64,000 nucleotides of DNA from the NCBI RefSeq assembly GCF_026001925.1, contig NZ_AP021869.1, forward strand, positions 1,240,001-1,304,000, in the 5' to 3' direction. The position numbers and the translations under genes were made by a program. Of the stretch, positions 1 through 10,454 are shown piece by piece. The notes below the pieces were generated by a model, which was not told the origin of the DNA, did no database searches, and saw only the letters and a program-made list of their open reading frames with translations. Source of the stretch: Vibrio gangliei. GTDB lineage: Bacteria; Pseudomonadota; Gammaproteobacteria; Enterobacterales; Vibrionaceae. Within the stretch, counting starts at the first letter, position 1, and each line of letters starts with the position of its first letter.

Positions 1-64
1 AAGAGATTGTGAAAAATATATAAAAATCAAGTATTCATTTTAATGAAAAAATGATTTCAGCCTG

Positions 65-98
65 AAAAGAGGAACTAAGTTTTCCTCTTTTTTTTTGT
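65..98 (+). terminator. Rho-independent terminator of the gene upstream of the window
   Basis: The stem AAAGAGGAA / TTCCTCTTT has a six-base loop and is followed by a run of nine or more T. It ends a plus-strand transcript that starts left of the window. The identity of that gene cannot be seen here. Confidence 0.75.
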
Positions 99-185
99 TT
101 ATCCGTTTGTACAATCAAAGAACATCTTAACGGATAGACGAGAAGTGAAGTGTCTATTTCGCTTTTTTTTTGAGAGGCTGGAACA

Positions 186-728
186 ATGCTTAAACCGAGT
201 GATACATGGAAATGGTATTACAATGAGACCAACAAGTCCCTTATGCTGGATCTTGGGCAGGACATGGTTTTCAGCGTAAATCTTCCTCAAAAACTTCTTA
301 TCAACAGTGCATTTCAAGAAAATGAGTTTTCTGTCGATGATGCATCGAGTTACCACAAATTCAAACAACAGGTGGATGTTCTACCGTTATCAGAGCCGCG
401 CAAGGCTGAGTTGGCATTAAATAGTGTTGCAGCTAGACGCTTTCATAAGCCAGTTCAGCCTAAAAGTTGGTTCTTCTCTTCACAAGGGGGCGATTTTACC
501 CCTGAAGAAGGGGAAATCGTCCATCTAAGAAATTGCTATTCAGAAGGCCATTTTATGGTGGTCGAGGTAGGAGAAACTGCGAGCATTTGTATTTCTGTCT
601 CTTTGCGTGATTTCAGTCTTACAGAATCCAAAACGCTCAAATTCGCCGAACCTATAAAAGTGATGCACGATAGGTTTGCTAAAGCTAACTTGCATAGTCA
701 TTATGAAACCTATGCCATGGTAGGGTAA
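186..728 (+). CDS. zapC: Cell division protein ZapC
   Basis: This 180-residue cytosolic protein matches the ZapC family over its whole length (E. coli ZapC is also 180 residues). The start [13 protein letters not shown], the central block SFSVDDAS-like [12 protein letters not shown], and PKSWFFSS are family features that I recognise. ZapC binds FtsZ and promotes lateral bundling of FtsZ protofilaments at the division ring. The start follows a GAGAGG Shine-Dalgarno. It stands alone, with its own terminator 45 bases downstream. In enterobacteria zapC also lies in the ter region beside rlmL and uup, as here. Confidence 0.92.
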   Translation: MLKPSDTWKWYYNETNKSLMLDLGQDMVFSVNLPQKLLINSAFQENEFSVDDASSYHKFKQQVDVLPLSEPRKAELALNSVAARRFHKPVQPKSWFFSSQGGDFTPEEGEIVHLRNCYSEGHFMVVEVGETASICISVSLRDFSLTESKTLKFAEPIKVMHDRFAKANLHSHYETYAMVG

Positions 729-773
729 CTGCCTCGGCATACGTTTAACCAGTTCGTTCCTTGTTGTTCATTC

Positions 774-800
774 GGTCGGCCATAGTGCCGGCTTTTTTTT
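774..800 (+). terminator. Terminator of zapC
   Basis: GTCGGC pairs with GCCGGC across the loop CATAGT and is followed by eight T. It lies 45 bases after the zapC stop. Confidence 0.8.
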
Positions 801-1381
801 GTAAAAAATTCACTTCAAGTGGCGAGCCCAAGCCTTAATCCTTTCAAAAATTCATCGGAAGGTGGTGAAAACCACAACATCTAATTCAGTATAAAGTGAG
901 ACATAGCGCAAAAAAGTGCATTTAATGTCCAAAATATTTTTCCTCAAATAGATAAAAATACGCACTAAATCCTTAAGTAAAAATCCATTCTTACATCATT
1001 TATTCCTCATTTTCTGCCATTTTGTAATAAATTTACACTGTAAAAATCGCATTGGTATAGACCAGATTTTTGTGTGATTGCCTAGTGAATAAGTACTCAC
1101 TATGCTTGTAACTATTGGTTTTAAATATGACTTGAATTCATGTTGGTTAATGATTAAGCGTGGAGTTCATTTTGCTATTAAAGGTATTGCTAGTTTTGTC
1201 GTGTGAAAAATCGAGTGCTTTGAAGTGTTGTAATTGTGCTGAAAACATCTCTGGGGAATGAAAGCGGCGGTTTCTTGTCCATTGTTTCAATATATTCAAG
1301 TGTTCTCATGGCTTGATGGTCGCATCTATGAGGGCTTTCGTTATATAATCCACATCCATTTATCACTGTACTGAAGTCAAA
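801..1381. other. Intergenic stretch without a supported gene
   Basis: About 580 AT-rich bases separate the zapC terminator from rlmL. A small hairpin GTGGT/ACCAC is visible near 861-874. A 66-residue minus-strand open frame at 1190-1390 has no recognisable family feature and is probably chance. The rlmL promoter should be near the right end, but I cannot point to a convincing -35/-10 pair. Confidence 0.5.
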
Positions 1382-3532
1382 ATGAATCAATATTTAGCAA
1401 TTACCTCAAATGGCCTTGAAAATTTACTCGCGGACGAATTGACCCAGCTTGGGATCACGGATGCAAAACCGGTTCAAGCAGGGGTGCGTTTTACTGCCAA
1501 TCAAGCGCAACTTTATCGCTGTTGTTTGTGGAGTCGTTTTGCTTCTCGTTTTGTGCTGATTCTTTCTGAATTTTACTGTAATGATGATATGGATCTGTAT
1601 TTATCGGCATCAGCGGTGAATTGGTCAGCGTATTTCTCTGTGAAAAAGCGCATCATCGTCGATTTCAACGGAACAAACCGAGAGATTCGAAACAGTCAGT
1701 ATGGTGCTATGAAAGTTAAGGACGCTATCGTCGATAGTTTCACCAAAAAAGACTTAGGGCGCCCAGAGATCAGCAAAGATCAGCCGGATCTTCGTGTTCA
1801 TGTGCGCTTACACCGTGACCGTGCCATTCTTGGTATTGATATGGTGGGGCAAGGGTTGCATCAACGTGGCTATCGTTTGAAAGCTGGTGCGGCTCCATTG
1901 CGTGAGACACTGGCTTGTGCAATCGTGAGCCGAAGTGGCTGGGATAAATCTCAACCATTGCTCGACCCAATGTGTGGTTCCGGTACGTTGATCATTGAAG
2001 CGGCTCTAATGGCAGCGAATGTCGCTCCTGGTATTCAAAGAACTAAGTGGGGTTTTGAATCTTTATACGATTTTGATAGCGAATCTTGGGCTGAAATTAA
2101 AGCTGAAGCCAGCGTTCAAGGGCGTAAAGGGATTAAATCGCTAGCTGAGAATCATTTTTTCGGTATTGATAACGATCCGCGTGTATTGCAAACCGCTAAA
2201 GACAATGCAAAACGCGCTGGACTCGAAGGTGTGATTCAATTTAGTTTGGGTGATGCGGCTAAATTGCAAAAGCCAGCAGGTTTTAAGCAGGGGGTTATCG
2301 TATGTAACCCGCCGTATGGTGAGCGCTTAGGAACTGAGCCTGGTTTAATTGCTCTGTATACAGCCTTTGGTGCTCAACTTAAGAGTGAATTCGCTGGGAG
2401 TAATGCATCCATCTTTTCATCCAGTGAAGAATTGCTTAGCTGTTTACGCATGCGAGCGGATAAGCAGTATAAACTGAACAACGGTGCGTTACCGTGTCAT
2501 CAAAAAAACTACTCGATTACTGCTCGTGTGAATCCTAATGGAGTTACTGAACGTCATTCTGATAGTGCTGAAGCGCAAGTCGCACCTGATTTTTCCAATC
2601 GTTTGAAGAAGAATATGGGAAAAATTGGCAAGTGGGCGAAGAAAGAGCAGCTCGATTGTTATCGTGTTTATGATGCCGATTTGCCAAACTACAATGTCGC
2701 TATCGATTTGTATTTAGACAATGTCATCATCCAAGAATATGCGCCGCCTAAAACGATTCCAGAAGAAGTCGCGAAACGCCGATTGACGGATATTATCCGT
2801 GCTACGATTCAAGTTTTGGGCGTAGATGCAAACAAAGTCACGCTCAAAACACGAGAAAAACAGAAAGGTAAGCGTCAATATCAGAAACTTTCTCAAGACT
2901 CTGAATACCTTGAAGTCAATGAGTACGGTGTGAAGTTGTTAGTGAATTTACAAGATTATCTCGATACTGGGCTGTTCTTGGATCATAAGCTAACACGACG
3001 TCGCCTTGGGCAGATGTCGGCGGGTAAAGATTTCTTGAACCTGTTTGCCTATACCGGCAGTGCAACCGTTCATGCGGCAGCTGGTGGCGCAAAATCGACG
3101 ACTACGGTTGATATGTCGAACACCTATTTGCAGTGGGCGCAGCGTAATATGGAGCTAAATGGTTTCACTGGCGAAGCGCATCAGTTTGAGCAGGCGGATT
3201 GTTTACAGTGGCTTCAACATGAAGATCGTACATTTGATTTGATTTTTATTGATCCACCTACGTTTTCTAACTCAAAACGCATGGAACAGACGTTTGATAT
3301 TCAGCGTGATCACTTGATGCTGATGGAAAATTTAAAACGTTTGATGCGTGAAGATGCGGTCGTTGTGTTTTCAAATAACAAACGTTTATTCAAAATGGAT
3401 CTGGAAGGCATTGAAAGGCTTGAACTGAAAGCTGAAAACATCTCAGCTAAGACCTTACCGTTGGATTTTGCTCGTAATAAGCACATCCATAATTGTTGGA
3501 TCATTACACACAACTCATCAGCCAATAGCTGA
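1382..3532 (+). CDS. rlmL: Bifunctional 23S rRNA methyltransferase RlmKL
   Basis: This 716-residue protein is the fused enzyme that makes m2G2445 and m7G2069 in 23S rRNA with S-adenosylmethionine. The order is a THUMP RNA-binding region (about residues 1-150), an RlmL methyltransferase domain with DPMCGSGT and the catalytic NPPYGERLG near residue 309, then an RlmK Rossmann domain with [16 protein letters not shown] and IDPPTFSNS near residue 623. Length and domain order match gammaproteobacterial RlmKL. A glutaredoxin-like gene and uup follow in the same direction with short gaps, so the three are probably co-transcribed. Confidence 0.95.
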   Translation: MNQYLAITSNGLENLLADELTQLGITDAKPVQAGVRFTANQAQLYRCCLWSRFASRFVLILSEFYCNDDMDLYLSASAVNWSAYFSVKKRIIVDFNGTNREIRNSQYGAMKVKDAIVDSFTKKDLGRPEISKDQPDLRVHVRLHRDRAILGIDMVGQGLHQRGYRLKAGAAPLRETLACAIVSRSGWDKSQPLLDPMCGSGTLIIEAALMAANVAPGIQRTKWGFESLYDFDSESWAEIKAEASVQGRKGIKSLAENHFFGIDNDPRVLQTAKDNAKRAGLEGVIQFSLGDAAKLQKPAGFKQGVIVCNPPYGERLGTEPGLIALYTAFGAQLKSEFAGSNASIFSSSEELLSCLRMRADKQYKLNNGALPCHQKNYSITARVNPNGVTERHSDSAEAQVAPDFSNRLKKNMGKIGKWAKKEQLDCYRVYDADLPNYNVAIDLYLDNVIIQEYAPPKTIPEEVAKRRLTDIIRATIQVLGVDANKVTLKTREKQKGKRQYQKLSQDSEYLEVNEYGVKLLVNLQDYLDTGLFLDHKLTRRRLGQMSAGKDFLNLFAYTGSATVHAAAGGAKSTTTVDMSNTYLQWAQRNMELNGFTGEAHQFEQADCLQWLQHEDRTFDLIFIDPPTFSNSKRMEQTFDIQRDHLMLMENLKRLMREDAVVVFSNNKRLFKMDLEGIERLELKAENISAKTLPLDFARNKHIHNCWIITHNSSANS

Positions 3533-3569
3533 AGTAACAAATAGATACAGTAAGTAAATAAGGGAAAGG

Positions 3570-3845
3570 ATGCTGATTTTATATTCAACCCAGGGTTGTC
3601 ATCTATGCGAGCAAGCCTACGCTATGCTAGAGTCGTTATCGCTCGATAAGGTAACACAAGTGGTTGATATTGCTTATGACGACGACCTTTACTCTCGTTA
3701 CGGTCTCACTATCCCAGTGTTGTCTATAGCGTTCATTTCCCACTCAGAAGAAGTGTCAGCCAATCATCATTCAGTTCAAAGTGAACTAGGCTGGCCTTTT
3801 AATTTAGACGAATTACAAGCGTGGTTAAAAAATACATGGCGTTAA
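3570..3845 (+). CDS. Glutaredoxin-like protein (DUF836 type)
   Basis: A 91-residue protein that starts with a beta strand and the redox motif GCHLCEQA, with cysteines at residues 10 and 13. The TIPVLS segment provides the cis-proline typical of the thioredoxin fold. Such small proteins belong to the glutaredoxin-like DUF836 family, whose substrates are mostly unknown. It lies 37 bases after rlmL and its end overlaps the uup start by 10 bases, which suggests translational coupling. A thiol-disulfide role is inferred from the CxxC motif only. Confidence 0.8.
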   Translation: MLILYSTQGCHLCEQAYAMLESLSLDKVTQVVDIAYDDDLYSRYGLTIPVLSIAFISHSEEVSANHHSVQSELGWPFNLDELQAWLKNTWR

Positions 3846-5767
3846 TTACCATTCATAATGGCCAGTTAGCTTTTGGCGATCATCCATTACTTGATAAAGC
3901 CGATTTTGCTTTGCAGCAGAACGAGCGCGTGTGTCTTGTTGGCCGTAATGGTGCAGGTAAATCCACCATGATGAAAGTGCTTGCCGGCGAAATCATCATG
4001 GATGACGGTAAGATTCAAATCGAACAAGACGTTATCGTCTCGCGTTTAGAGCAAGATCCGCCACGAAATGCCGAAGGCACGGTTTATGATTATGTGGCAG
4101 AAGGGTTAGCTGAAGTCGGCGAATTGCTAAAGGAATATCAGCATCAGTTAGATGTAATGGCGGAAGACCCGTCAGAGAAAAATATTAACCGTTTGTCTAA
4201 GATACAAGAGCAACTGGATCACAATGATGCATGGCGTTTAGAAGACCGCATCAAAAATATTCTTACGTCGCTTTCGCTAGATGGTCATACATTACTGACT
4301 AACTTGTCAGGTGGCTGGCAACGTAAAGCCGCATTAGCTCGTGCTTTAGTGTGTGATCCCGATGTATTGCTACTGGATGAACCAACTAACCATTTAGATG
4401 TGACTACGATTGAGTGGCTAGAAGCGTTTTTGAAAGACTTCCGAGGTTCCATTGTATTTATTTCGCACGACCGTGCATTTATTCAGTCAATGGCGACTCG
4501 AATTTTAGATTTAGACCGCGGCAAGTTAAGTTCTTATCCTGGTAATTATGAGCAGTATCTGGTCGATAAAGAAGAAGCGTTGCGTGTTGAAGAGATGCAG
4601 AACGCCGAGTTTGATAAGAAGCTTGCTCAAGAAGAAGTGTGGATTCGACAAGGCATTAAAGCTCGACGTACTCGAAATGAAGGACGCGTGAGAGCACTGA
4701 AAAAATTAAGAGAAGAACGTTCAGAACGACGTGAGGTGCAGGGCAAGGCTAACATTCAGATTGATGAAGCCAATCGCTCTGGCAAAATCATCTTTGAAGC
4801 ACAAAATCTGCATTATCAAATTGATGGTAAAACGATTGTTGATGATTTCAGTTTCAACATCATGCGTGGTGATCGTATTGCCTTAATTGGTCCAAATGGC
4901 TGTGGTAAGAGTACTCTTTTAAAATTGTTACTAGGGGAACTTCAACCTGACTCTGGACGTTTGCATTGCGGCACTAAATTAGAAGTCGCCTATTTTGACC
5001 AATACCGTGAAGTACTAGATCCTGAAAAAACGGTGATGGACAACTTGGCGGATGGTAAACAAGAAGTGACCGTGGGTGGGCGCACTCGTCATGCTTTAGG
5101 TTATCTGCAAGATTTCTTGTTTGAACCGAAAAGAGCACGTACACCTGTCAAAGCTTTGTCTGGTGGTGAGAAAAATCGTCTATTACTTGCGCGTTTGTTC
5201 TTAAAATCGAACAATTTATTGATTTTAGATGAACCAACCAACGATTTAGATATCGAAACATTGGAACTTTTGGAAGAAATTCTTGCCAATTATCAAGGGA
5301 CCTTGCTGCTGGTGAGCCATGACCGTCAATTCGTTGATAATACCGTGACTTCAAGTTGGATCTTTGAAGGTAACGGTAAAATTGAAGAGTTTGTTGGTGG
5401 GTATCACGATGCGCAAGAGCAAAGAAACCAAACGTTACTCGCTCGTGGTGTTACGGATAACCAAGATTCGAACACGAAAGCAGCAAAAGAAACTAAAGTA
5501 GTTGAGGAAACTCCCAAATCTCAACCTGCTGCTAACAAACCGAAGAAGTTATCCTATAAACTGCAACGAGAGCTAGAAGCACTCCCTCAAGTTTTAGAGC
5601 AACTTGAAAGTGAAATTGAAGAATTACAAGCTCAGGTTAATCAGCCTGACTTTTTCACCCAGAGCAGTGATGAAACCCAAGCGGTTTTGGCTCGTTTGAG
5701 CGCTGCTGAACAAGAATTAGAAACTGCATTCGAGCGTTGGGAAGAGCTTGAATCTATGCAGGGCTAA
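3836..5767 (+). CDS. uup: ABC-F family ATPase Uup
   Basis: This 643-residue soluble ATPase has two ABC cassettes and no membrane segment. Cassette 1 has GRNGAGKST, the signature LSGGWQRKAALARAL and LLLDEPTNHLD. Cassette 2 has GPNGCGKSTLL, LSGGEKNRLLLARL and LILDEPTNDLD. A charged linker of the ABC-F type joins them, and a C-terminal coiled coil (about residues 555-643, rich in E, Q and L) is the part that binds nucleic acid in E. coli Uup. The family acts on ribosomes and affects precise transposon excision. A GTG at 3821 could extend it by five residues, but the ATG at 3836 gives the conserved MALITIHNGQLAFG start. Confidence 0.94.
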   Translation: MALITIHNGQLAFGDHPLLDKADFALQQNERVCLVGRNGAGKSTMMKVLAGEIIMDDGKIQIEQDVIVSRLEQDPPRNAEGTVYDYVAEGLAEVGELLKEYQHQLDVMAEDPSEKNINRLSKIQEQLDHNDAWRLEDRIKNILTSLSLDGHTLLTNLSGGWQRKAALARALVCDPDVLLLDEPTNHLDVTTIEWLEAFLKDFRGSIVFISHDRAFIQSMATRILDLDRGKLSSYPGNYEQYLVDKEEALRVEEMQNAEFDKKLAQEEVWIRQGIKARRTRNEGRVRALKKLREERSERREVQGKANIQIDEANRSGKIIFEAQNLHYQIDGKTIVDDFSFNIMRGDRIALIGPNGCGKSTLLKLLLGELQPDSGRLHCGTKLEVAYFDQYREVLDPEKTVMDNLADGKQEVTVGGRTRHALGYLQDFLFEPKRARTPVKALSGGEKNRLLLARLFLKSNNLLILDEPTNDLDIETLELLEEILANYQGTLLLVSHDRQFVDNTVTSSWIFEGNGKIEEFVGGYHDAQEQRNQTLLARGVTDNQDSNTKAAKETKVVEETPKSQPAANKPKKLSYKLQRELEALPQVLEQLESEIEELQAQVNQPDFFTQSSDETQAVLARLSAAEQELETAFERWEELESMQG

Positions 5768-5786
5768 CGGATTAGAAGTTTAATTA

Positions 5787-7763
5787 ATGCCAAATAAAAT
5801 TTTCAAATTATCAATGGTGGCTGCTGCATTAATGGCAGCCAATTCCGCATCGGCGGCGCTTTATCAAATTGTGCCGGTTGATTCTAATGTTGATGCAAAT
5901 AAAGTCTATTCAAGTGCGATTAGCGATCCTGAATCACCAGTTGCTTCTGAGGATAATCCATTAGGGTGTTTTACCACTGATTGTGGAACGGGTGATGATT
6001 ACCTTTTAGGAGGCGATACTCGCCAAGGTGAGGACGGTATTTCTTATCGTGATGAAGTGCCGTTTAAAATGGACAATACATTCACCTATCAAGATTTAAG
6101 AGATATTCGTAACTATTGTTATAACCAATTAGGATACTCGACTTGTGAAACTTGGGCTGAAAAACAGTGGTTTGGCGCGACATCAGATAACGATGAAGAG
6201 GCTTGTGATTACAGCTTAACTGGCGGTTTATGCCAAGAGCGTCGTGCTTTTTATCAAGGTTATAATGGTCGTAATGCCATTGGTTTTGTTAATGGTGAAG
6301 AGGTAGCTGCACCAGAGGACACTAGCTACACGGTTCCAGGTGGTACTTTACAAGATGGTACTGCTAATGTTGTTGTGAATAAAGTTCTAGAAGATGGGAC
6401 TCCAATTGGCATTTCAAGTAGTGGTTATTATTATGTTGGTAGTAATAATAGTGTACTTAAATATCGTCAACGTGGCTTTTATGGTGATACCGTGCTGCTT
6501 CCAAAACAAGACGGTGATGCGATAGTAAAACAAATGGGTCGTACTTTCGCATATGATTCCTTTGAGATTGCTGGCTCAATTTATGTTGTGGGCTCAGCTT
6601 CAGTAGCACCATTCGATAATGACGATGATAATAAAAATTACGATGGTCATGATTTAAGTAAATGTACCGATACAACTAATTATCCAAATCCAGTGCTTCT
6701 AGAAGATTGCCAAAACTTTGCCTTTGCAACTAAAGCATACGTATGGACTACAGATGGTAGTGGTGTCACCGTAGCGCCATGGAGCAATTTTACAGCACCT
6801 AATCACGATGATTATGCAGCTCAGGGGAGTGCGCGTACTGCTACGGTTCCAGAGGAAGGAGATTATTCAGGAAAACCTGTGCTAGGTGGTTTTAATACTG
6901 TTGACCATGACGACAACTATTTGATGCAAGCGTCTATTTTTTACCCTAAATCAAGCTTTAGCTCACCGACTGCTGCTGACCAGTGGGATACGGTTTTTGT
7001 TTCAGGTGCCGAAGTAAAGCAAGGTGATGATTACATCTATAGCAATAGTTTGATTAAGGATATAAACAAAAACTTAATTGCAATAGGTGAAGCAAAGCGC
7101 CAGGGTGATAAGCCTGAAAATGGTGCAGCCAATAATCGACTATTTTATACGGATGCATCAGAAGGTAGTACATCATCTGCGCCAAAAGCTGTTTTCCTAA
7201 GTGGCGACATCTTCTTCAAAGGTGCCGGTGGTGAAGCGAATGCGATTAATAACTACAATGAAATTGTTGGTTCAATTGATGCTGAAGACAACCGTGAAGT
7301 GGATGGTAAACAGCGACGTCGTCGTGGTTTTATTGATCCTCTAAACTTAACAACAGGGACAAATGTTGACCGTTTAGCCTTGTTCCAAGGGAAAGCTTGG
7401 TGGTTAGATAATTTAACCAACGGAGATAACAATGGTGATAGCTCAATCTCTGATGCGAATAATGCCTATCGTATTGTAAATGCAACCGGTATTAATGATG
7501 ATGGAGTGATTTCAGCAACAGCTAACTACTGTGCTGGTGGCTATGATAATACGACTCATAATTCATACTGTGGTGATGGAAATATAGATGAAAAATTAGT
7601 CGCAGTTAAGCTGGTACCAATTGCAGGGGCAACGGCAGCGGATATTGAAACTCGTGGTGAGGGCGATGCGCCAGTAGAAAGACAAGGTGCTGGTAGCCTC
7701 GGTTATTTCATGCTGACCATGCTTGGCTTAATAAGTTTCCGAAGACGCAAAATGAAAATGTAA
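5787..7763 (+). CDS. DUF3466 family exported protein with GlyGly-CTERM tail
   Basis: This 658-residue protein has an N-terminal signal peptide (basic KIFKL, then an alanine-rich segment ending ANSASA). The long body is rich in Asp, Asn, Gly and Tyr and has several cysteine pairs. The C terminus is a sorting signal: GAGSLGYFML, a hydrophobic helix, then RRRK. That layout is the GlyGly-CTERM signal processed by rhombosortase and linked to type II secretion in Vibrio and Shewanella. The body looks like the DUF3466 family of vibrios, whose function is unknown. It follows uup by 19 bases and ends at a strong terminator. Cell-surface location is inferred from the signals. Confidence 0.75.
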   Translation: MPNKIFKLSMVAAALMAANSASAALYQIVPVDSNVDANKVYSSAISDPESPVASEDNPLGCFTTDCGTGDDYLLGGDTRQGEDGISYRDEVPFKMDNTFTYQDLRDIRNYCYNQLGYSTCETWAEKQWFGATSDNDEEACDYSLTGGLCQERRAFYQGYNGRNAIGFVNGEEVAAPEDTSYTVPGGTLQDGTANVVVNKVLEDGTPIGISSSGYYYVGSNNSVLKYRQRGFYGDTVLLPKQDGDAIVKQMGRTFAYDSFEIAGSIYVVGSASVAPFDNDDDNKNYDGHDLSKCTDTTNYPNPVLLEDCQNFAFATKAYVWTTDGSGVTVAPWSNFTAPNHDDYAAQGSARTATVPEEGDYSGKPVLGGFNTVDHDDNYLMQASIFYPKSSFSSPTAADQWDTVFVSGAEVKQGDDYIYSNSLIKDINKNLIAIGEAKRQGDKPENGAANNRLFYTDASEGSTSSAPKAVFLSGDIFFKGAGGEANAINNYNEIVGSIDAEDNREVDGKQRRRRGFIDPLNLTTGTNVDRLALFQGKAWWLDNLTNGDNNGDSSISDANNAYRIVNATGINDDGVISATANYCAGGYDNTTHNSYCGDGNIDEKLVAVKLVPIAGATAADIETRGEGDAPVERQGAGSLGYFMLTMLGLISFRRRKMKM

Positions 7764-7767
7764 TATT

Positions 7768-7805
7768 GAACCGAGGCTCACAAAAATGCGCCTCGGTTTT
7801 TTTTT
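7768..7805 (+). terminator. Terminator after the DUF3466 gene
   Basis: The stem AACCGAGGC / GCCTCGGTT is followed by nine T. It closes the rlmL-uup-DUF3466 transcription unit. Confidence 0.85.
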
Positions 7806-7909
7806 ACCTTGAGAAAACTCAGGCTTTGATCGATGCTTATTAAGTGGTGTCATAAAATTGCCACAAGATAGTCGTTTTTTGGTAATGATCAAAGTAAGAG
7901 GACTGTACT

Positions 7910-8083
7910 ATGAAGAGACAGAAACGCGATCGCCTAGAAAGAGCGCAATCTCAAGGTTATAAAGCCGGTCTTAATGGCAGGTCGATGGATGACTGTCCAT
8001 ATCAGCAAACGGATGCTAAATCGAATTGGTTAGGAGGCTGGCGAGACGCAAGAGACGATCGGCAGTCAGGACTTATTAAGTAA
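7910..8083 (+). CDS. rmf: Ribosome modulation factor RMF
   Basis: A 57-residue basic protein read directly from the sequence. It starts MKRQKRDRLERAQSQGYKAG and has the conserved CPYQ and WLGGWRDAR blocks, nearly the same as E. coli RMF (55 residues). RMF binds 30S subunits in stationary phase and starts 100S ribosome dimer formation, which shuts down translation. The start codon follows the purine-rich AAGTAAGAGGA. A terminator follows at 8097-8126. Its position beside fabA, facing it, is conserved in gammaproteobacteria. Confidence 0.95.
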   Translation: MKRQKRDRLERAQSQGYKAGLNGRSMDDCPYQQTDAKSNWLGGWRDARDDRQSGLIK

Positions 8084-8096
8084 GATGTTATTTCAT

Positions 8097-8126
8097 GAGG
8101 CTCCAGTTTAGGAGCCTTTATTTTTA
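8097..8126 (+). terminator. Terminator of rmf
   Basis: AGGCTCC pairs with GGAGCCT across a six-base loop, followed by TTATTTTTAT. Confidence 0.75.
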
Positions 8127-8159
8127 TAACTTAATGCACTATAACTGGATGTGTTGGAT

Positions 8160-8190
8160 AAAATAAATCAGCATAACGCTGACTTATTTT
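8160..8190 (-). terminator. Terminator of fabA, possibly bidirectional
   Basis: The stem AAAATAA-TCAGC / GCTGA-TTATTTT has one mismatch and a five-base loop, with A/T tracts on both sides. It lies 15 bases after the fabA stop and could also back up the rmf terminator. Confidence 0.6.
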
Positions 8191-8204
8191 AAATAATGAA
8201 TCTC

Positions 8205-8729
8205 TTAGAAAGAGGAGGTGTCTTGGAACAAGCCAACCTTCAAATCTTTAGCAACATAGATTTCTTTGCCATCAACCAAAACGCGACCATCAGCAAGACC
8301 CATGACTAAGCGACGGTTAACAACACGTTTCATATTGATTTCGTATGTAACTTTTTTTGCTGTAGGTAAAATTTGACCTGTGAATTTAACTTCACCCACA
8401 CCTAAAGCACGACCTTTACCTTCGCCGCCAACCCAGCCAAGGAAGAAACCAACAAGTTGCCACATTGCATCAAGTCCTAAACAACCCGGCATTACAGGGT
8501 CGCCAGGGAAGTGGCAATCAAAGAACCAAAGATCAGGAGTAATATCTAATTCAGCAAGAATCACACCTTTACCAAAAGTGCCAGAACCGTCTTCATCGGT
8601 AATTTTTACGATGCGGTCCATCATCAGCATGTTTGGTGCTGGTAGTTGAGGGCGACCTGGGCCAAAAAGCTCTCCTTGGCTTGATGCTAAAAGATCTTCA
8701 CGTGTGTACGAATTACGTTTGTTTTGCAT
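8205..8729 (-). CDS. fabA: 3-hydroxyacyl-[acyl-carrier-protein] dehydratase/isomerase FabA
   Basis: This 174-residue hotdog-fold enzyme dehydrates 3-hydroxydecanoyl-ACP and isomerises trans-2- to cis-3-decenoyl-ACP, the branch point to unsaturated fatty acids. The active-site block [20 protein letters not shown] is intact, with His73 and Asp87 as the catalytic pair by comparison with E. coli FabA. Length is normal for the family. It lies 63 bases after the Lon-like protease gene, in the same direction, an arrangement shared with enterobacteria. Confidence 0.97.
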   Translation of the reverse strand: MQNKRNSYTREDLLASSQGELFGPGRPQLPAPNMLMMDRIVKITDEDGSGTFGKGVILAELDITPDLWFFDCHFPGDPVMPGCLGLDAMWQLVGFFLGWVGGEGKGRALGVGEVKFTGQILPTAKKVTYEINMKRVVNRRLVMGLADGRVLVDGKEIYVAKDLKVGLFQDTSSF

Positions 8730-8792
8730 TATTAATTACTCCAAAATTAGTCCGTGTATCTTAGAGAACACGTGTACGCTAAACAAGTCCGA

Positions 8793-10454
8793 TCAGTGTA
8801 AACCAATGAGATTTTTGAACTTGCTTAGTAGTCCACACGGTGCAGAATCGTGCTTGTCGAAATGATCGATTCTCTCTGAAATCCTTTTAAGGATAGTTTC
8901 TTCTTCATCACCACGAAATGCTTTTCCAAAAATGAGAGGTAACGCTTCATCAACTGATTCAACTGACCAGATATGAAATTGTTCATCTTTGATCGCTTGC
9001 ACAAGGTCATGTTGCAATGATAAGTGCTTCAGATTCGACTTAGGTAAAATCACACCTTGATGTCCTGTTAACCCTTGATGTTGGCATACCTTAAAGAAAC
9101 CTTCGATTTTTTCATTTAAACCGCCGACAGCTTGCACGCGGCCAAATTGATCTACTGCGCCAGTAACGGCGATTTGTTGGTTGATTGGGTACTCAGATAG
9201 GGCGCTGACTAGCGAGCACAATTCGGCTAATGAAGCGCTATCGCCATCCACTTCGGAATACGATTGTTCAAACACGATAGATGCAGCAAAAGGAAGTGGT
9301 TCATCTAGGTTTAATGCACTACTTAGGAAAGCCTGCATAATCATCATACCTTTGGCGTGTAAATTGCCTCCAAGCTCAGCTTTGCGCTCCACATCAGCAA
9401 TATCACCATCACCAAAATGAATAACACAAGAAATACGAGCTGGTTCGCCGTAAGTAACTGGGTGGCCAGGTACTTCAATTACGGTCAAACCGTTCACTTG
9501 ACCAACACGTTCACCTTGCGTCTCGATAATAACTTGTCCTTCCAAGATATCCGCTAGAGCACGCTCAGGAAGATAGGATTGGCGGAAGTTCTTATGTTCA
9601 ATTGCTTGAGTTAAGTGTTGGTGAGTAATAGGCTGCCCGTTAGTCAGGTTATGTGCTTCTGTAAGCAAAGTTCGGTGCCAAATAGGGCATAAAGGCATAC
9701 GCTGTTGGTCTTCTGTTTCACGAGCGCCGTGAATCAGTAACCAGTGCCAAGCTGCCGTATTTGCAAAAGAGCCAAGGTTATATTGTGTGAGAATCCCTTT
9801 TACATAACCGATGTACTGGCTGAAGCTATTTTCTGTAATCAGATAATCAAGCTCTATTTCTGTAAAAAGACACAGCGCGCTTCTCATATCGGCATCGAAC
9901 ATTTCGAAATCACCCAACTGCATACGATCACCGACAATGACCAGTTTCACATCGTAGTGATGTTTTGGTGGGTGGCTGATGACATGCTTAGAGTTAGCGG
10001 GTAGTGGGCTGCAAGCATTGCCTAAAACAGCCGCTTTGAACTTGGGCCATATACGAGGGTTCGCAATAATTAAATTAGCAGAAACAATAAGATAGCCCCC
10101 ATGAGCGCGATCAAGTAGGCCTTGTCGAGTATGGCTAATTTCACCGTTTTCAATTTGATATTGGCCGAATAGATCTTCTGGGCTCAGGCTCTCACTGACA
10201 ATGACAGGTTTGCTCGCAATGTCAGAGCTAAGATTTTTATAGCATTCAGATAATTGCTGGCGATAAACGTAATTATCCGGCGCATTAATAAACAAAATAC
10301 GAGGGAAATTGGTTCGTTCGAAATGCAACAAAGTAGATTTAAGTCTAGGCTGAAGATCTAAGAAGGATAGACTAGGGAGCTTATCACTTTGAATTAGAGT
10401 ATCTTCGAATTGAGAAAAATTAGGAATAACGGATTGCCAAGACTCTTTGATCAT
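8793..10454 (-). CDS. Lon-like protease of the YcbZ/LonH type
   Basis: This 553-residue protein has an N-terminal AAA-like region and a C-terminal Lon peptidase domain. The segment where a P-loop should be reads FINAPDNYVYRQQ and lacks the GxxGxGK motif, so ATP binding at that site is doubtful. The peptidase domain keeps the serine in DGDSASLAEL and the lysine in NEKIEGFFKVC, the Ser-Lys dyad of Lon. In E. coli the homologue ycbZ is also next to fabA. Substrates are not known to me. The gene faces matP across a 234-base intergenic region. Confidence 0.85.
   Translation of the reverse strand: MIKESWQSVIPNFSQFEDTLIQSDKLPSLSFLDLQPRLKSTLLHFERTNFPRILFINAPDNYVYRQQLSECYKNLSSDIASKPVIVSESLSPEDLFGQYQIENGEISHTRQGLLDRAHGGYLIVSANLIIANPRIWPKFKAAVLGNACSPLPANSKHVISHPPKHHYDVKLVIVGDRMQLGDFEMFDADMRSALCLFTEIELDYLITENSFSQYIGYVKGILTQYNLGSFANTAAWHWLLIHGARETEDQQRMPLCPIWHRTLLTEAHNLTNGQPITHQHLTQAIEHKNFRQSYLPERALADILEGQVIIETQGERVGQVNGLTVIEVPGHPVTYGEPARISCVIHFGDGDIADVERKAELGGNLHAKGMMIMQAFLSSALNLDEPLPFAASIVFEQSYSEVDGDSASLAELCSLVSALSEYPINQQIAVTGAVDQFGRVQAVGGLNEKIEGFFKVCQHQGLTGHQGVILPKSNLKHLSLQHDLVQAIKDEQFHIWSVESVDEALPLIFGKAFRGDEEETILKRISERIDHFDKHDSAPCGLLSKFKNLIGLH

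Noticed and set aside
1190-1390. 66-residue minus-strand frame in the zapC-rlmL gap
   Set aside because: No family feature, no clear ribosome binding site, and it runs into the rlmL start; likely chance.
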